From positions 1,364,001-1,428,000 of the forward strand of contig NZ_PNFD01000001.1 of the NCBI RefSeq assembly GCF_003254645.1: a DNA stretch of 64,000 bases, written 5' to 3'. The notes below the pieces were generated by a model. The model was not told the origin of the DNA. It saw only the letters and a program-made list of their open reading frames with translations, and did not search any database. Shown piece by piece: positions 8,640 to 17,793 of this stretch. The first letter of the stretch is position 1; each line of letters opens with the position of its first letter. The DNA comes from Microbacterium suaedae. Lineage in GTDB: Bacteria > Actinomycetota > Actinomycetes > Actinomycetales > Microbacteriaceae. The position numbers and the translations under genes were made by a program.

Positions 8640-9428
8640 TCATCCCTCGGCAGCTGGATCCGGGATGTCGACCGCGCCGCCCCACTCGAGGAAGGTGTTG
8701 CTCGTGGTCACGCTGACGCCCCCGTACGTGCCCGTTCCCACGAAGTACGCGCCGAGGTAGTCGGGCGTCAGCCAGAGCTCGACGTCGCTCAGCTCAACGC
8801 CCCCGAGATCCAGAGGATCGTCGGGGGTGAGCCGCCAGGCGCTCTCGGCAACCGAGTCGTCGGCGGGCACGGGAAGATCGTCGTCGAGGGTCCACGTCGG
8901 CGCGGTGGCGAAGAGTCCGGCGAGCACCTCGGGCGATCCGGCCACGCGCACAAGCTCGACGATCGTCGTCGCCTGCTGCACGAGCGGATCCCCGGAGGAC
9001 GGATCTGACTTCACCCAGCCGGTCTCGGGCGCGTAGAGCCACCCGTCGTCGCCACGTACGACCACACGCTGCTCCCCTTCGATGCTCATCGCGAACTCGG
9101 GATCCCACTCGAACTCGACGATCGACGACGTGCCGTCGCTGGAGTCGACGCGGTGCACACCGCTTCCCGCGGCCAGCATCGCCGCCGCCATGCAGTCGCC
9201 GAGCTGCTGGCCCGAGACCTGAGTGTCGGAGGCGAGCAGGAGGTCATCGCACTCCGGTGGCGCGTCCGCCGGAACGGGCGAATCCGCTGGCGCCGGTGAG
9301 GCGCTCGCCGACTCGACGGGCGGGGTGACACCGTCCCCAGTGCCCTCGGGTGATCCCCCGTCGCAGGCTGCGAGGGTCGCGGCGAACAGGGCGACCGCGA
9401 TCGCAGCGGCCGGTCGAAGCGTTCTCAT
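8640..9428 (-). CDS. Putative lipoprotein of unknown function
   Basis: 262 residues from the ATG at 9428; the open frame begins 13 codons earlier, but the later start places a proper signal peptide first. The lipobox LAAC puts the lipid-linked cysteine at residue 22, followed by a low-complexity Ser/Pro/Ala linker. The rest is hydrophilic and acidic, with paired segments such as EGEQRVVVRGDDGWLYAPE that suggest a beta-rich domain like those of LppX/LprG-type proteins, though I do not recognise the family with confidence. It stands alone, convergent with the LysR gene. Confidence 0.65.
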   Translation of the reverse strand: MRTLRPAAAIAVALFAATLAACDGGSPEGTGDGVTPPVESASASPAPADSPVPADAPPECDDLLLASDTQVSGQQLGDCMAAAMLAAGSGVHRVDSSDGTSSIVEFEWDPEFAMSIEGEQRVVVRGDDGWLYAPETGWVKSDPSSGDPLVQQATTIVELVRVAGSPEVLAGLFATAPTWTLDDDLPVPADDSVAESAWRLTPDDPLDLGGVELSDVELWLTPDYLGAYFVGTGTYGGVSVTTSNTFLEWGGAVDIPDPAAEG

Positions 9429-9474
9429 GGGAGCATCTTGGCACCACCGTGGTCGTTCCCACGCCACTGCGCGC

Positions 9475-9530
9475 TCCCGAGTGCGGCCCCGCCCCTCTTC
9501 GATGCCGAAAGGGCGTGTCCGCGCTCGGGA
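9475..9530. repeat. Intergenic hairpin element, family A copy 2
   Basis: TCCCGAGTGCGG (9475-9486) pairs with CCGCGCTCGGGA (9519-9530) apart from one G-T pair, with an inner GCCC/GGGC pair. The interior shares CCCGCCC and AGGGCGTGTCCGC with the copy at 5049-5108. It lies just upstream of the lipoprotein gene, so it is not simply that gene's terminator. Confidence 0.7.
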
Positions 9531-9610
9531 ACGGCCGCGTGGCGCGGGTCAGCGCACGTACGACGGGAGACGTGACCACGATCCAAGCGAGAGACGACGG
9601 CGGCCCACGT

Positions 9611-9645
9611 CAACAGCCCCGCCCCTCCGGAGGTCGGGGTTGTTG
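9611..9645. terminator. Hairpin downstream of the RES toxin gene
   Basis: CAACAGCCCCG (9611-9621) pairs with CGGGGTTGTTG (9635-9645) with one mismatch, and the inner CCTCCGGAGG is itself palindromic. It ends four bases before the stop codon of the RES gene, which is read leftwards, so it probably ends the toxin-antitoxin transcript. Confidence 0.6.
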
Positions 9646-9648
9646 TTT

Positions 9649-10224
9649 CTACCGCTTGCGGACTCGGCGGATCGACCCGGCCGCCGAAACGACCGCGAGT
9701 TGGTCGATGTCGAGGTCTTCAACCTCGACCAGGGTCAGCGGGGCCCGACGGGATGCCGTCGCCCACAGTGCGAACACGCGCCAAGAAGGGTCGTAGTACG
9801 ACCACCAGGAGACGCCGTCCCATCGCGGTTCGCCGTCGTCACGACGGGCCTCGAAGAGACTCGCGGCACGTCGCTGCGTTGCAGCCCGTGTGCGGACGAC
9901 GACATCGCTCGGTCGCATGGTGATGTCGACGAGATTCTGAGCATTGTCGAAGTCGAACAGCGATGCGTCGTCCGAGAGTTCGAAGGTCGCCAAGGCGCGC
10001 CGCATGTTCGGGTAGTCCGTCGAGAACATCTCTGGGCGCCAGGTCTCGAGCATGCCGAACGTCTCGCCGACAGCCGCTTCGGGCGTCGCCGCGACGTACC
10101 ACGCATCGTAAAGATCCGGATTGTCCCACCGGCTCGCCCCCTGAGGTCGGTGCAGATACGACGCGTGTCCCGGATCGCCCTCGCCAGCATGCGGGTCGAA
10201 GAAGAACACCCGATACGCCTGCAT
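9649..10224 (-). CDS. RES-domain toxin
   Basis: 191 residues from the ATG at 10224, which overlaps the antitoxin stop in TGATG; the frame is open further upstream but only over the antitoxin gene. The RES family signature is visible: an arginine in GASRWDNP, the tyrosine in AWYVAATPEAAVGE with its glutamate, and a later serine in the RRAASLFEARR region. Known RES toxins (ParT, MbcT) degrade or consume NAD+ or ADP-ribosylate targets. Paired with the upstream Xre/ParS-like gene, it forms a classical two-gene toxin-antitoxin unit. It lies about 0.8 kb from the end of the CRISPR array. Confidence 0.82.
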   Translation of the reverse strand: MQAYRVFFFDPHAGEGDPGHASYLHRPQGASRWDNPDLYDAWYVAATPEAAVGETFGMLETWRPEMFSTDYPNMRRALATFELSDDASLFDFDNAQNLVDITMRPSDVVVRTRAATQRRAASLFEARRDDGEPRWDGVSWWSYYDPSWRVFALWATASRRAPLTLVEVEDLDIDQLAVVSAAGSIRRVRKR

Positions 10225-10679
10225 CAGGCGTATCCACCTGCCCACGCTGCTTCCAGTGCTTCGATGACGGGTGTCGCCCCCTCGAGTCGGATGACATCGA
10301 CCGGCCGCGCCCCGCCCAGGTGACCGTTGTGCCCGTAGAGCCAGTCGCGTACGACCTGTTCGCTTCCCCACAGCAGCTGGGCACGCTCGAGGACGTAGTT
10401 GAGGTCGACGAGAGCACGCTCGTTGACGGCGCTCGGCCGCTCCTCACCGGAGATCCATCGCGTCGGCTGCGACGCCGAGACGCCGAGCGCCTCGGCGAGA
10501 CGTGCCTTCGTGCCCAGGACGCTCTCGGCGATCTCCGCCCGCCCGGCTGGCTGAAGGCCTGTCGCCCGCCCCCTCGAGTTGACCGTGACGTACCCCACAT
10601 CACTCGGCTTGCTGGTGGCGTGCTGCAGATTCTTCCGTGCCGCGTCCTTCTTCGCCTTCTGCTGCGCCATGCCCCCCAT
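10224..10679 (-). CDS. Xre/MbcA/ParS-family antitoxin
   Basis: 151 residues. After a basic N-terminus come helices with AEIAESVLGTKARLAEALGV, and SQPTRWISGEERP, typical of the Xre antitoxin helix-turn-helix, and then the toxin-binding DUF2384-like domain (NERALVDLNYVLERAQLLWG). In known systems it neutralises the RES toxin and represses its own promoter. An alternative start three codons in (10670) has a G-rich ribosome-binding site and is equally credible. A palindrome at 10686-10703 just upstream is the likely operator. Confidence 0.8.
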   Translation of the reverse strand: MGGMAQQKAKKDAARKNLQHATSKPSDVGYVTVNSRGRATGLQPAGRAEIAESVLGTKARLAEALGVSASQPTRWISGEERPSAVNERALVDLNYVLERAQLLWGSEQVVRDWLYGHNGHLGGARPVDVIRLEGATPVIEALEAAWAGGYA

Positions 10680-10685
10680 TCTACC

Positions 10686-10703
10686 CCCAATTCTGAGATT
10701 GGG
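10686..10703. promoter_or_regulatory. Candidate operator of the RES/Xre operon
   Basis: CCCAAT (10686-10691) and ATTGGG (10698-10703) form an inverted repeat with a 6-bp centre, ending 7 bp upstream of the antitoxin start. Xre antitoxins are known to bind palindromes at this place, so this is a reasonable autoregulatory site. The rest of 10704-11045 contains no gene I can support; it holds six GGCCA motifs between 10851 and 10991. Confidence 0.5.
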
Positions 10704-11045
10704 AGCGGGTCGTGCCCGCCCAATGGCCGCCTATGAACCGCACGCACACATCGCGCGGTGACGCGGATCTCAGCATTGGCGCACGTCCGTATCCTCCTCC
10801 GAAGCTCCGGGGTCTCTGTCCAGGAGACTGGCGCAGGATGACCGCGGCGTGGCCACGGCATGGCCACGAATGGCCGTCGGTGCGCCCGAGAACTCGCAGT
10901 GCAGCGACTCCACCCCCGACCCGTGGCCAACATCCGGCCACCTCGGGGGTCAACTTCTCAGTCTGGCCACAGGCGGTCCAGACCAAGGCCACTGGGTGGC
11001 CGGCTGTCGGTCGCTCGCGCGGACGATGGCCCGGCCTCCGTCCGG

Positions 11046-12661
11046 CCGTGCCCCCCCCACGCGAGCGGGACACCCGTCCTCGCCGTCACAGAGCGGGCTT
11101 TCGTTGGGATCACCCCGCGCGAGCGGGGAGCACTCGCTGTACTCGTCGTGCGATCGCTCCCCCCGTGGGATCACCCCCGGCGCGAGCGGGGAACACGGGC
11201 GCGCTGCATGACCCGCACGTTGGCGATGGGGATCACCCCCGGGCGAGCGGGGAGCACGTGGCCTTCGCCGCCGCGACCTGGAAGGCACCGGGATCACCCC
11301 CGCGCGAGCAGGGAGCACTTCTTCAACTTAAAGTTCGGGCTCCCCGAATGGGGATCACTCCCGCGCGAGCGGGGAGCACGAACTGGGGACCGCACGCCTG
11401 ATCCTCGTGCAGGGATCACCCCCCGCGCGAGCGGGGAGCACCAGACATCGAGGCCCCGCCGATAGTGCGGGGCCGGATCACCCCCGCGCGAGCGGGGAGC
11501 ACTTGGACCCATCGCCGCCCGAGGAGGGCCGGTCCGGATCACCCCCGCGCGAGCGGGGAGCACTGGTTCGTGCCTGCCCAGGGCGTCACGGCCCACGGAT
11601 CACCCCCGCGCGAGCGGGGAGCACATGGAGGGCATCACCGAGAACGTCGCGAAGGAGGGATCACCCCCGCGCGAGCGGGGAGCACAGTCTGTCGGAATGG
11701 GCGCGGCAGGTGGCGCGCGGATCACCCCCGCGCGAGCGGGGAGCACGACGGCTTGCCGCCGAGGATCTCCTGCGCGCGCGGATCACCCCCGCGCGAGCGG
11801 GGAGCACGTAGAACGGGACGCCGTCGATCTCGTCGGGCCCGGATCACCCCCGCGCGAGCGGGGAGCACAGGGTGAGCACGCCCTGCTCGGTCGCCGGGTC
11901 GGGATCACCCCCGCGCGAGCGGGGAGCACAGCTGCCGTGCCTCTGCTGCCGTCGAATCGAGGGGATCACCCCCGCGCGAGCGGGGAGCACCTCACGGATC
12001 CGGGCGGCGAGATGCACCAGCTGGGATCACCCCCGCGCGAGCGGGGAGCACGGCCCGGTCCTGCGGTCAGTCTTGACGGGACGGGGATCACCCCCGCGCG
12101 AGCGGGGAGCACGGCCCGGTCCTGCGGTCAGTCTTGACGGGACGGGGATCACCCCCGCGCGAGCGGGGAGCACCGCGTCACCAGGCTCGTCGTGTCGACG
12201 ACGCGCGGATCACCCCCGCGCGAGCGGGGAGCACCGCGTCACCAGGCTCGTCGTGTCGACGACGCGCGGATCACCCCCGCGCGAGCGGGGAGCACAACGT
12301 GTCCGACTCCATGAACATTCAGGTGCAGGGATCACCCCCGCGCGAGCGGGGAGCACAAGACGGTGCGGCAGGACGTGTCGATCAGCGTGGGATCACCCCC
12401 GCGCGAGCGGGGAGCACGCGTCCACTGCGCGTTCGAGCTCGTCGAAGTGCGGATCACCCCCGCGCGAGCGGGGAGCACATCCTCGGCGACCAGACCGGCG
12501 CGATCAAGGCCGGATCACCCCCGCGCGAGCGGGGAGCACGTCCCGCCCTGGTCCGACTCCCTCAAGACGCGGGGATCACCCCCGCGCGAGCGGGGAGCAC
12601 ATCCGGAGCGAGTTCGACCGTGTCACGCGCATGGGATCACCCCCGCGCGAGCGGGGAGCAC
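11046..12661 (-). CRISPR. Type I-E CRISPR array: 26 repeats plus one decayed repeat
   Basis: Repeats of 28 bp recur every 61 bp with 33-bp spacers, from 11107 to 12661 (26 units); on the plus strand each begins GGATCACC and ends GGGGAGCAC around a GCGCGAGC centre. Read on the minus strand the repeat starts GTGCTCCCCGCG, the usual I-E form, so transcription probably runs leftwards with the leader to the right of 12661. Repeats at the left end (11107, 11168, 11230, 11291, 11352, 11413) carry substitutions or indels and 11046-11073 holds a badly decayed one, as expected for the old trailer end. Spacers 12052-12084 and 12113-12145 are identical, as are 12174-12206 and 12235-12267. Confidence 0.97.
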
Positions 12662-12955
12662 GCTTCCTGATCAGGCATTCTATGCGACACCACTCCGTTC
12701 CGGATCCAGTTGGAGCTGCCACCGACACGTCATAGAACAGATGCTGGCGTCGCACGCGGAAGTCGCCGCAAACATGGCCTCCGGCGCGAGACCCGATGAA
12801 CCAACATCAAGCTGCCACCACGTCCCTCCATTCAGATGCGTCTCTCCAGATGACCAATGCTGCCCAAGGATCGCGCACATCCGGGTGTGCGACCGTGAGG
12901 GAGACGCCAAGATACCTGCGGCTCACCCAGAGCTATGATGCACGAGCCGCGCACG
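12662..12955. promoter_or_regulatory. Probable leader region between the two CRISPR arrays
   Basis: About 290 bp of visibly less GC-rich DNA without a convincing gene. It flanks the regular (young) end of the large array, which is where an I-E leader and array promoter should be, and also lies upstream of the rightward mini-array. CCTGATCAGG (12665-12674) is a perfect palindrome next to the first repeat. I cannot point to a certain promoter. Confidence 0.5.
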
Positions 12956-13095
12956 GTTTCCCTGCCCACCCGCGGGGATGATCCAGCTAATGCTCGAGGA
13001 GTTGGAGTGCTCCCCGCATACGCGGGGTTGGTTCGCGGGCACGCGGACCGGTCTCATCGATCTCCACGTGCTCCCCGCATACGCGGGGTTGGTTC
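12956..13095 (+). CRISPR. CRISPR mini-array with a different repeat, opposite orientation
   Basis: Two identical 28-bp repeats at 13007-13034 and 13068-13095 start GTGCTCCCCGCATACG and end GGGTTGGTTC, enclosing one 33-bp spacer (13035-13067). The repeat differs from that of the large array at the loop and 3-prime end and reads rightwards. A third, degenerate unit at 12956-12984 ends GCGGGGATGATCC, closer to the large-array repeat read in this direction, and lies only 22 bp before the next repeat. The unit sits 193 bp upstream of cas3. Confidence 0.85.
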
Positions 13096-13288
13096 CCGGG
13101 CCCGGCGTGCGCGGCTCGCTCACCGCGTACGTCGGAACGCTAGGACAGCTCAAAAGACAGGCCGCTGCACACGTATCACTGAATGCTAAAGCTTGGGGAG
13201 TTGTTTAAGAAGAGGGTCTTGTGTCCGCCAAAGACACCCGCTACCGTAACTTCCACGACAAGCCACCTTCCACGCATGGAGTCTTGCA

Positions 13289-16144
13289 GTGACCACCGAC
13301 GTTCGGAACCGAACCATCGATCTCGACTTCAATGGCGTCAGCGAGAGGGCGCGGTCCGCCTGGGCGAAGAGCTGGCCGATGGGCGTCCCCGATGACCAGC
13401 TCGAGGCATGGCTCCCCCTCCACCGGCACCTCGCGGACACCGCCGCAGTCGCGGCCCGGTTGTGGGACGAATGGCTGGCTCCGAACACGAAACGCGTCAT
13501 CGTCGATGCGATCGGCGACGAGGAAGCGGCACGGACACTCGCGATCTGGCTCGCCGGATGTCACGACATCGGCAAGCTCTCCCCTGCCTTCTCGGTACAG
13601 GTTGCGAAGCTCGCCGACCACATGGACCGCCACGGGCTGCGCATGGATTGCTCGATTGCCGGCACCGAGCTGCGGTCCCAGCGAAGACACGAACTTGTAA
13701 GTCATCTCGCGGTTGAGGACTTCCTCAAGAAGCACCACGGTTTTCGTCCCGACCGGGCCCGCGCGATCGCCAGTCTCGTCGCCGCCCATCACGGCAAACC
13801 GCCGAGCCGGGACATGATCCAAGACGCACGACGCGAGCCGCGCTACATCGGGGACGGCAACTGGGCGCGCACACGCGAGGAGATCCTCGAGACGATCACG
13901 GGCCAGGTCACGACGCCCGCGGTGATCGCGACGTGGCGCGACGCACACCTGCCCGCACACGCTCTCGTCCCACTCAGCGCCTTCGTCGTCGTCGCCGACT
14001 GGATCGCGAGCAGCGACGCTCACTTCCCGCTCGCGGACCTCCCGTCTCCCGATGTGGATCCGGCCGGTCGCCTCGAGCACGCCTGGCGGAAACTCGATCT
14101 TCCGACGCCGTGGTCGGCAGACGCTCCTCCCGACAACCGCGATCTGTTCGCAAGAAGATTCGGCTTCCCAGATGCGCGCCCCGTACAGAAAGCCGCCATG
14201 CTGGCCGCGCGCGAATGCGAGTCGCCGTCCCTGCTAATCGTCGAGGCGGCGATGGGCACGGGGAAAACCGAAGCCGCGCTCGCGGCCGCGGAGATCCTCG
14301 CGACACGCTTCGGCCTGACGGGCGTCTTCATCGGGCTACCTACGCAAGCGACGGCGGACGGGATGTTCCCCCGCGCGCTTGACTGGGCAGACCAGCTCGG
14401 GCTTGCTACCCCGATGAACGTCTTCCTCGGCCATGGCAAAGCCCACCTCAACGAGACGTTCGACAAGCTTCGGATGACCGGACGTCTGAACTCGATCGGC
14501 GACGACTACGGACCGCGACGGGCACGCCGGTGGTCGGATCAGCGGGAATCCTCACTCGCTCACGCCTGGTTCAGCCATTCGCGCCGTGGTCCGCTCGCGG
14601 ATCTCGTCGTCGGCACGATCGACCAATCCCTCCTGGCAACACTGACCAGCCGCCACAACGCCCTCCGCCACCTCGCTCTGACGGGCAAGGTGGTGGTCCT
14701 TGACGAGATCCACGCCTACGACGCGTACACGAACACCTACATCGAACAGCTCGTGCGCTGGCTCGGCGCCTACGGCGTGCCGCTGATCATGCTCTCCGCG
14801 ACGCTTCCCGACGAGCGTCGACAGGCATTCCTCGACGCGTATCGCGACGGCCGTTCCCAGGACGATCAGGCAGAGCCAGCAAGCACGGCTTCCACTGAAT
14901 ACCCTGCGCTGACTGTTTGCGACGGTCAGCGCACGTGGGTCATCGAACCCGGTGACGATCGGCCACCGCAGACGATCGCGCTCGAACGCGCCGACGACGA
15001 ACTTTCTGGTCTCCGCGACATGCTCGCCGAGGACCTCGCGGACGGCGGGTGCGCCGTCGTCATCCGAAACACTGTGCGGCGGGTACAGGAGACGGCCGCG
15101 TACCTCCGCGAGCACCTCGATATCCCGATCGTCGTCGCGCATTCCCGGTTCCTCGGCGCCGACCGTGCACGGAAGGATCGCGAGATGCTCGATCTCTTCG
15201 GTGGGGCCGAAGGCCGACCGGAGCAGATGATCCTCGTCGCGTCGCAGGTCGTCGAGCAGTCTCTCGACATCGACTTCGATCTGATGGTGACCGACCTGGC
15301 GCCCGTCGACCTCGTACTGCAGCGCGCGGGTCGCCTGCATCGTCACGACCGACAGCGCCCCGGCCGATTGCGCGATCCTCGCCTCGTCCTCACCGGGGTC
15401 GACTGGACGGCGACTCCTCCGACGGTGAACAGCGGCAGCGACAACATCTACATGACGTACCCGCTCCTGCGTACTCTCGCAGCGCTCGACGGGCGCGCCG
15501 AGATCACCCTGCCCGCCGACATCCCGCGTCTCGTCCACGAAGTGTATGCCGAGCACGACATCCATCCCGCGGAGTGGGACGCCGAAGTCTCCGCCGCGAA
15601 AACGGCATTCCTTCGCAAGCAGGACGACAAGCGTGACGCTGCCGACAGATTCTGCATCCCATCACCGAGAGAGCCTCGCCACCTCCTGGGCTGGTCACAC
15701 GCTTCGGCCGGAGACCCGACGACAGACGCGGTCGCCGAGGCATCAGTTCGCGATGGGGACCCGACACTCGAAGTGCTCGTCCTGCAGCGCGTCGGTAGCG
15801 TGCTCGTAACCCCGACCTGGCTCACCGAAGGCGGCGGGCAGCAGATCCCCGAGAATGATCTGCCGTCGAATGCGCTAACGCGCACGATCCTTGGCAGCTC
15901 GCTCCGCCTCCCAGCGGCGGTCTGCCACGAACCCGAACTCGGCAGGCACATCGACCAGCTCGAACGTGACTATCCGGTGCAGGCCTGGCATCGCAGCCAC
16001 GCGCTGGGCGGCGAGCTCGTCCTCGAGTTCGACGAGAAGCGCACGGCCCGGCTCGGACGTTACCTGCTGACCTACGACCGAGACGACGGCCTCGCCTATG
16101 AGACGACGACTGCCCGCCCCCAGTACAGAAACGAGGAGCGCTGA
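13289..16144 (+). CDS. cas3: Type I-E CRISPR helicase-nuclease Cas3
   Basis: 951 residues from GTG at 13289, with GGAG 7 bp upstream. The N-terminal HD nuclease has H47 and the pair H92-D93 in CHDIGK. The superfamily 2 helicase follows: Walker A GTGKT at 323-327, DEIH box at 472-475, and a C-terminal helicase domain with VASQVVEQSLDIDFD and the arginine-finger region QRAGRLHRH. Cas3 is recruited by Cascade to the R-loop and degrades target DNA. It is the first gene of the cas operon and overlaps cse1 (TGATG). All key residues I can check are intact. Confidence 0.96.
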   Translation: MTTDVRNRTIDLDFNGVSERARSAWAKSWPMGVPDDQLEAWLPLHRHLADTAAVAARLWDEWLAPNTKRVIVDAIGDEEAARTLAIWLAGCHDIGKLSPAFSVQVAKLADHMDRHGLRMDCSIAGTELRSQRRHELVSHLAVEDFLKKHHGFRPDRARAIASLVAAHHGKPPSRDMIQDARREPRYIGDGNWARTREEILETITGQVTTPAVIATWRDAHLPAHALVPLSAFVVVADWIASSDAHFPLADLPSPDVDPAGRLEHAWRKLDLPTPWSADAPPDNRDLFARRFGFPDARPVQKAAMLAARECESPSLLIVEAAMGTGKTEAALAAAEILATRFGLTGVFIGLPTQATADGMFPRALDWADQLGLATPMNVFLGHGKAHLNETFDKLRMTGRLNSIGDDYGPRRARRWSDQRESSLAHAWFSHSRRGPLADLVVGTIDQSLLATLTSRHNALRHLALTGKVVVLDEIHAYDAYTNTYIEQLVRWLGAYGVPLIMLSATLPDERRQAFLDAYRDGRSQDDQAEPASTASTEYPALTVCDGQRTWVIEPGDDRPPQTIALERADDELSGLRDMLAEDLADGGCAVVIRNTVRRVQETAAYLREHLDIPIVVAHSRFLGADRARKDREMLDLFGGAEGRPEQMILVASQVVEQSLDIDFDLMVTDLAPVDLVLQRAGRLHRHDRQRPGRLRDPRLVLTGVDWTATPPTVNSGSDNIYMTYPLLRTLAALDGRAEITLPADIPRLVHEVYAEHDIHPAEWDAEVSAAKTAFLRKQDDKRDAADRFCIPSPREPRHLLGWSHASAGDPTTDAVAEASVRDGDPTLEVLVLQRVGSVLVTPTWLTEGGGQQIPENDLPSNALTRTILGSSLRLPAAVCHEPELGRHIDQLERDYPVQAWHRSHALGGELVLEFDEKRTARLGRYLLTYDRDDGLAYETTTARPQYRNEER

Positions 16145-17793
16145 TGAGCGACATCTCATCCGCACGATTCAACCTCATCGACGAGCCGTGGATCACGGCC
16201 CGGTACCGCGATGGCACCACGCGCGACGTCTCGATCCGAACGGCCTTCCACGACGCCGGCGTCATCCGCGATCTCAGTGGTGAACTCCCGACCCAATCGT
16301 TCGCGATCCTGCGCCTTCTGCTCGCGGTCGTCTCGCGCACCCTGCGCAACTCGGCGGGCAGCGATCCACGCGCCCTGTGGGAGAACGGGATCCCCGTCGA
16401 CGCAATCGACGCGTATCTCGACGCATGGCACGACCGGTTCTGGCTCCTACATCCGGAGAAGCCGGTGTTCCAGGTTGCCGATCTTGCGAATGCCAAGGGC
16501 GAGATGAAGGACACCGCAGTCCTCATTTTCGACCTGCCGAGCAACAATCGCCTGTTCACGACGCGCACCGGCGCGGAGTCGCTCGCGCTCCCGTTCGCCG
16601 AGGCCGCCCGCTGGCTGGTGAACGCGCAGGCGTTCGACCCGTCCGGCATCAAGTCAGGCGATCCACGCGACCCTCGTGTCAAGGGAGGGAGGGGCTACCC
16701 GATCGGCCTCGCCTGGGCCGGACATCTGGGCGGGATAACCCTTGAGGGCGATTGCCTCGAGCGCACTCTGCTGCTGAATCTCGTCCTCCCTGGCGACGAC
16801 GTCGCAGGGCTCAACCTCGACTCCGACCGCGATCTACCCGTATGGGAACTCGACACACTCGACACCCCGCTGGATCGTGAGCAGCGCCCGAGAGGGCCGG
16901 TGCAGCTGTTCGTCTGGCAGTCACGGCGGATCCGGCTCGTCGCCGAGGGCGATCGCATCACGGGATGCCTCGTCTGCAACGGAGACGCGCTCACACCACA
17001 GAACCAGTACGCGCACGAGACGATGACGGCCTGGCGCTTCAGCGACCCCCAGACGAAGAGGGCCGGGAAGACCACGTACATGCCTCGGGAACATCGTTCG
17101 GAACGGGCGTTCTGGCGCGGCATCTCCGCACTGCTCCCGCAGCGTCGTCGGCAGGACAAGCAGGGCCGTGACATCTCACTTCCCCCTGCCACGATCGCGG
17201 CGCTGAAGAACCGTCGTGAGGATGGCGTGATCCCTCCGAACGAGCGGATCGGCGTCCGCGCAACCGGTGTCATCTACGGCAGCAACAACTCCGTCGTCGC
17301 CGACGTTCTCGACGATCGGCTCACGCTCGCGAGCGCGCTCTTCGAGGAAAGCAACTCGCAGCTCGCAGGTGCGGCCGAGGAGGCGGTGCATCTCGCTGAG
17401 GAGGGTGTCCGCGCCCTCAGGCACCTCGCCCACAATCTGGCTATCGCTGCTGGTGGAGACGGAGACGGGCCAGCGAACACTTCCGAAGCGACTGCGTACG
17501 ACGTCTTCGACCGACACTACCGAGACTGGGTAGAGCAGCTCGACGGAACCACAGATCCGGTCCAGGCGCTCGCGCAGTGGCGACGCACGGCGCGCGACCA
17601 GCTCCTGCGTCTCGGCGCCGAACTCGTCGCCACCGCGGGGCCCGCGGCATGGGGCGGGCGCGAGATCACCACGCGCACCGGAAGCATGCTCGTCACGACG
17701 CCGCTCGCGGAGAGCTGGTTCCGCCGCGCACTCCGCACCATATTTGGCGATACGACAGAAGAGACATCCCATACAGAGGAGAAGACCGCATGA
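16144..17793 (+). CDS. casA: Cascade large subunit Cse1 (CasA, Cas8e)
   Basis: 549 residues; length and blocks such as FNLIDEPWI at the N-terminus and the EKPVFQVADL stretch near residue 110 are typical of Cse1. The family recognises the PAM and helps recruit Cas3. The start overlaps the cas3 stop, and its end overlaps cse2 by ATGA, consistent with coordinated production of the Cascade complex. Confidence 0.93.
   Translation: MSDISSARFNLIDEPWITARYRDGTTRDVSIRTAFHDAGVIRDLSGELPTQSFAILRLLLAVVSRTLRNSAGSDPRALWENGIPVDAIDAYLDAWHDRFWLLHPEKPVFQVADLANAKGEMKDTAVLIFDLPSNNRLFTTRTGAESLALPFAEAARWLVNAQAFDPSGIKSGDPRDPRVKGGRGYPIGLAWAGHLGGITLEGDCLERTLLLNLVLPGDDVAGLNLDSDRDLPVWELDTLDTPLDREQRPRGPVQLFVWQSRRIRLVAEGDRITGCLVCNGDALTPQNQYAHETMTAWRFSDPQTKRAGKTTYMPREHRSERAFWRGISALLPQRRRQDKQGRDISLPPATIAALKNRREDGVIPPNERIGVRATGVIYGSNNSVVADVLDDRLTLASALFEESNSQLAGAAEEAVHLAEEGVRALRHLAHNLAIAAGGDGDGPANTSEATAYDVFDRHYRDWVEQLDGTTDPVQALAQWRRTARDQLLRLGAELVATAGPAAWGGREITTRTGSMLVTTPLAESWFRRALRTIFGDTTEETSHTEEKTA

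Noticed and set aside
11100..12735. Several long open frames with repeating ITPARAGST, HPRASGEH and SPPRERGA peptides.
   Set aside because: They are translations of the CRISPR repeats in different frames; spacing of 61 bp and the spacer pattern show a CRISPR array, not a repeat protein.
13035..13043. First nine bases of the mini-array spacer (GCGGGCACG) are complementary to 10711-10719, just upstream of the toxin-antitoxin operon.
   Set aside because: A 9-base match is expected by chance in GC-rich DNA, does not extend further, and the adjacent bases (TGG) are not a usual I-E PAM.
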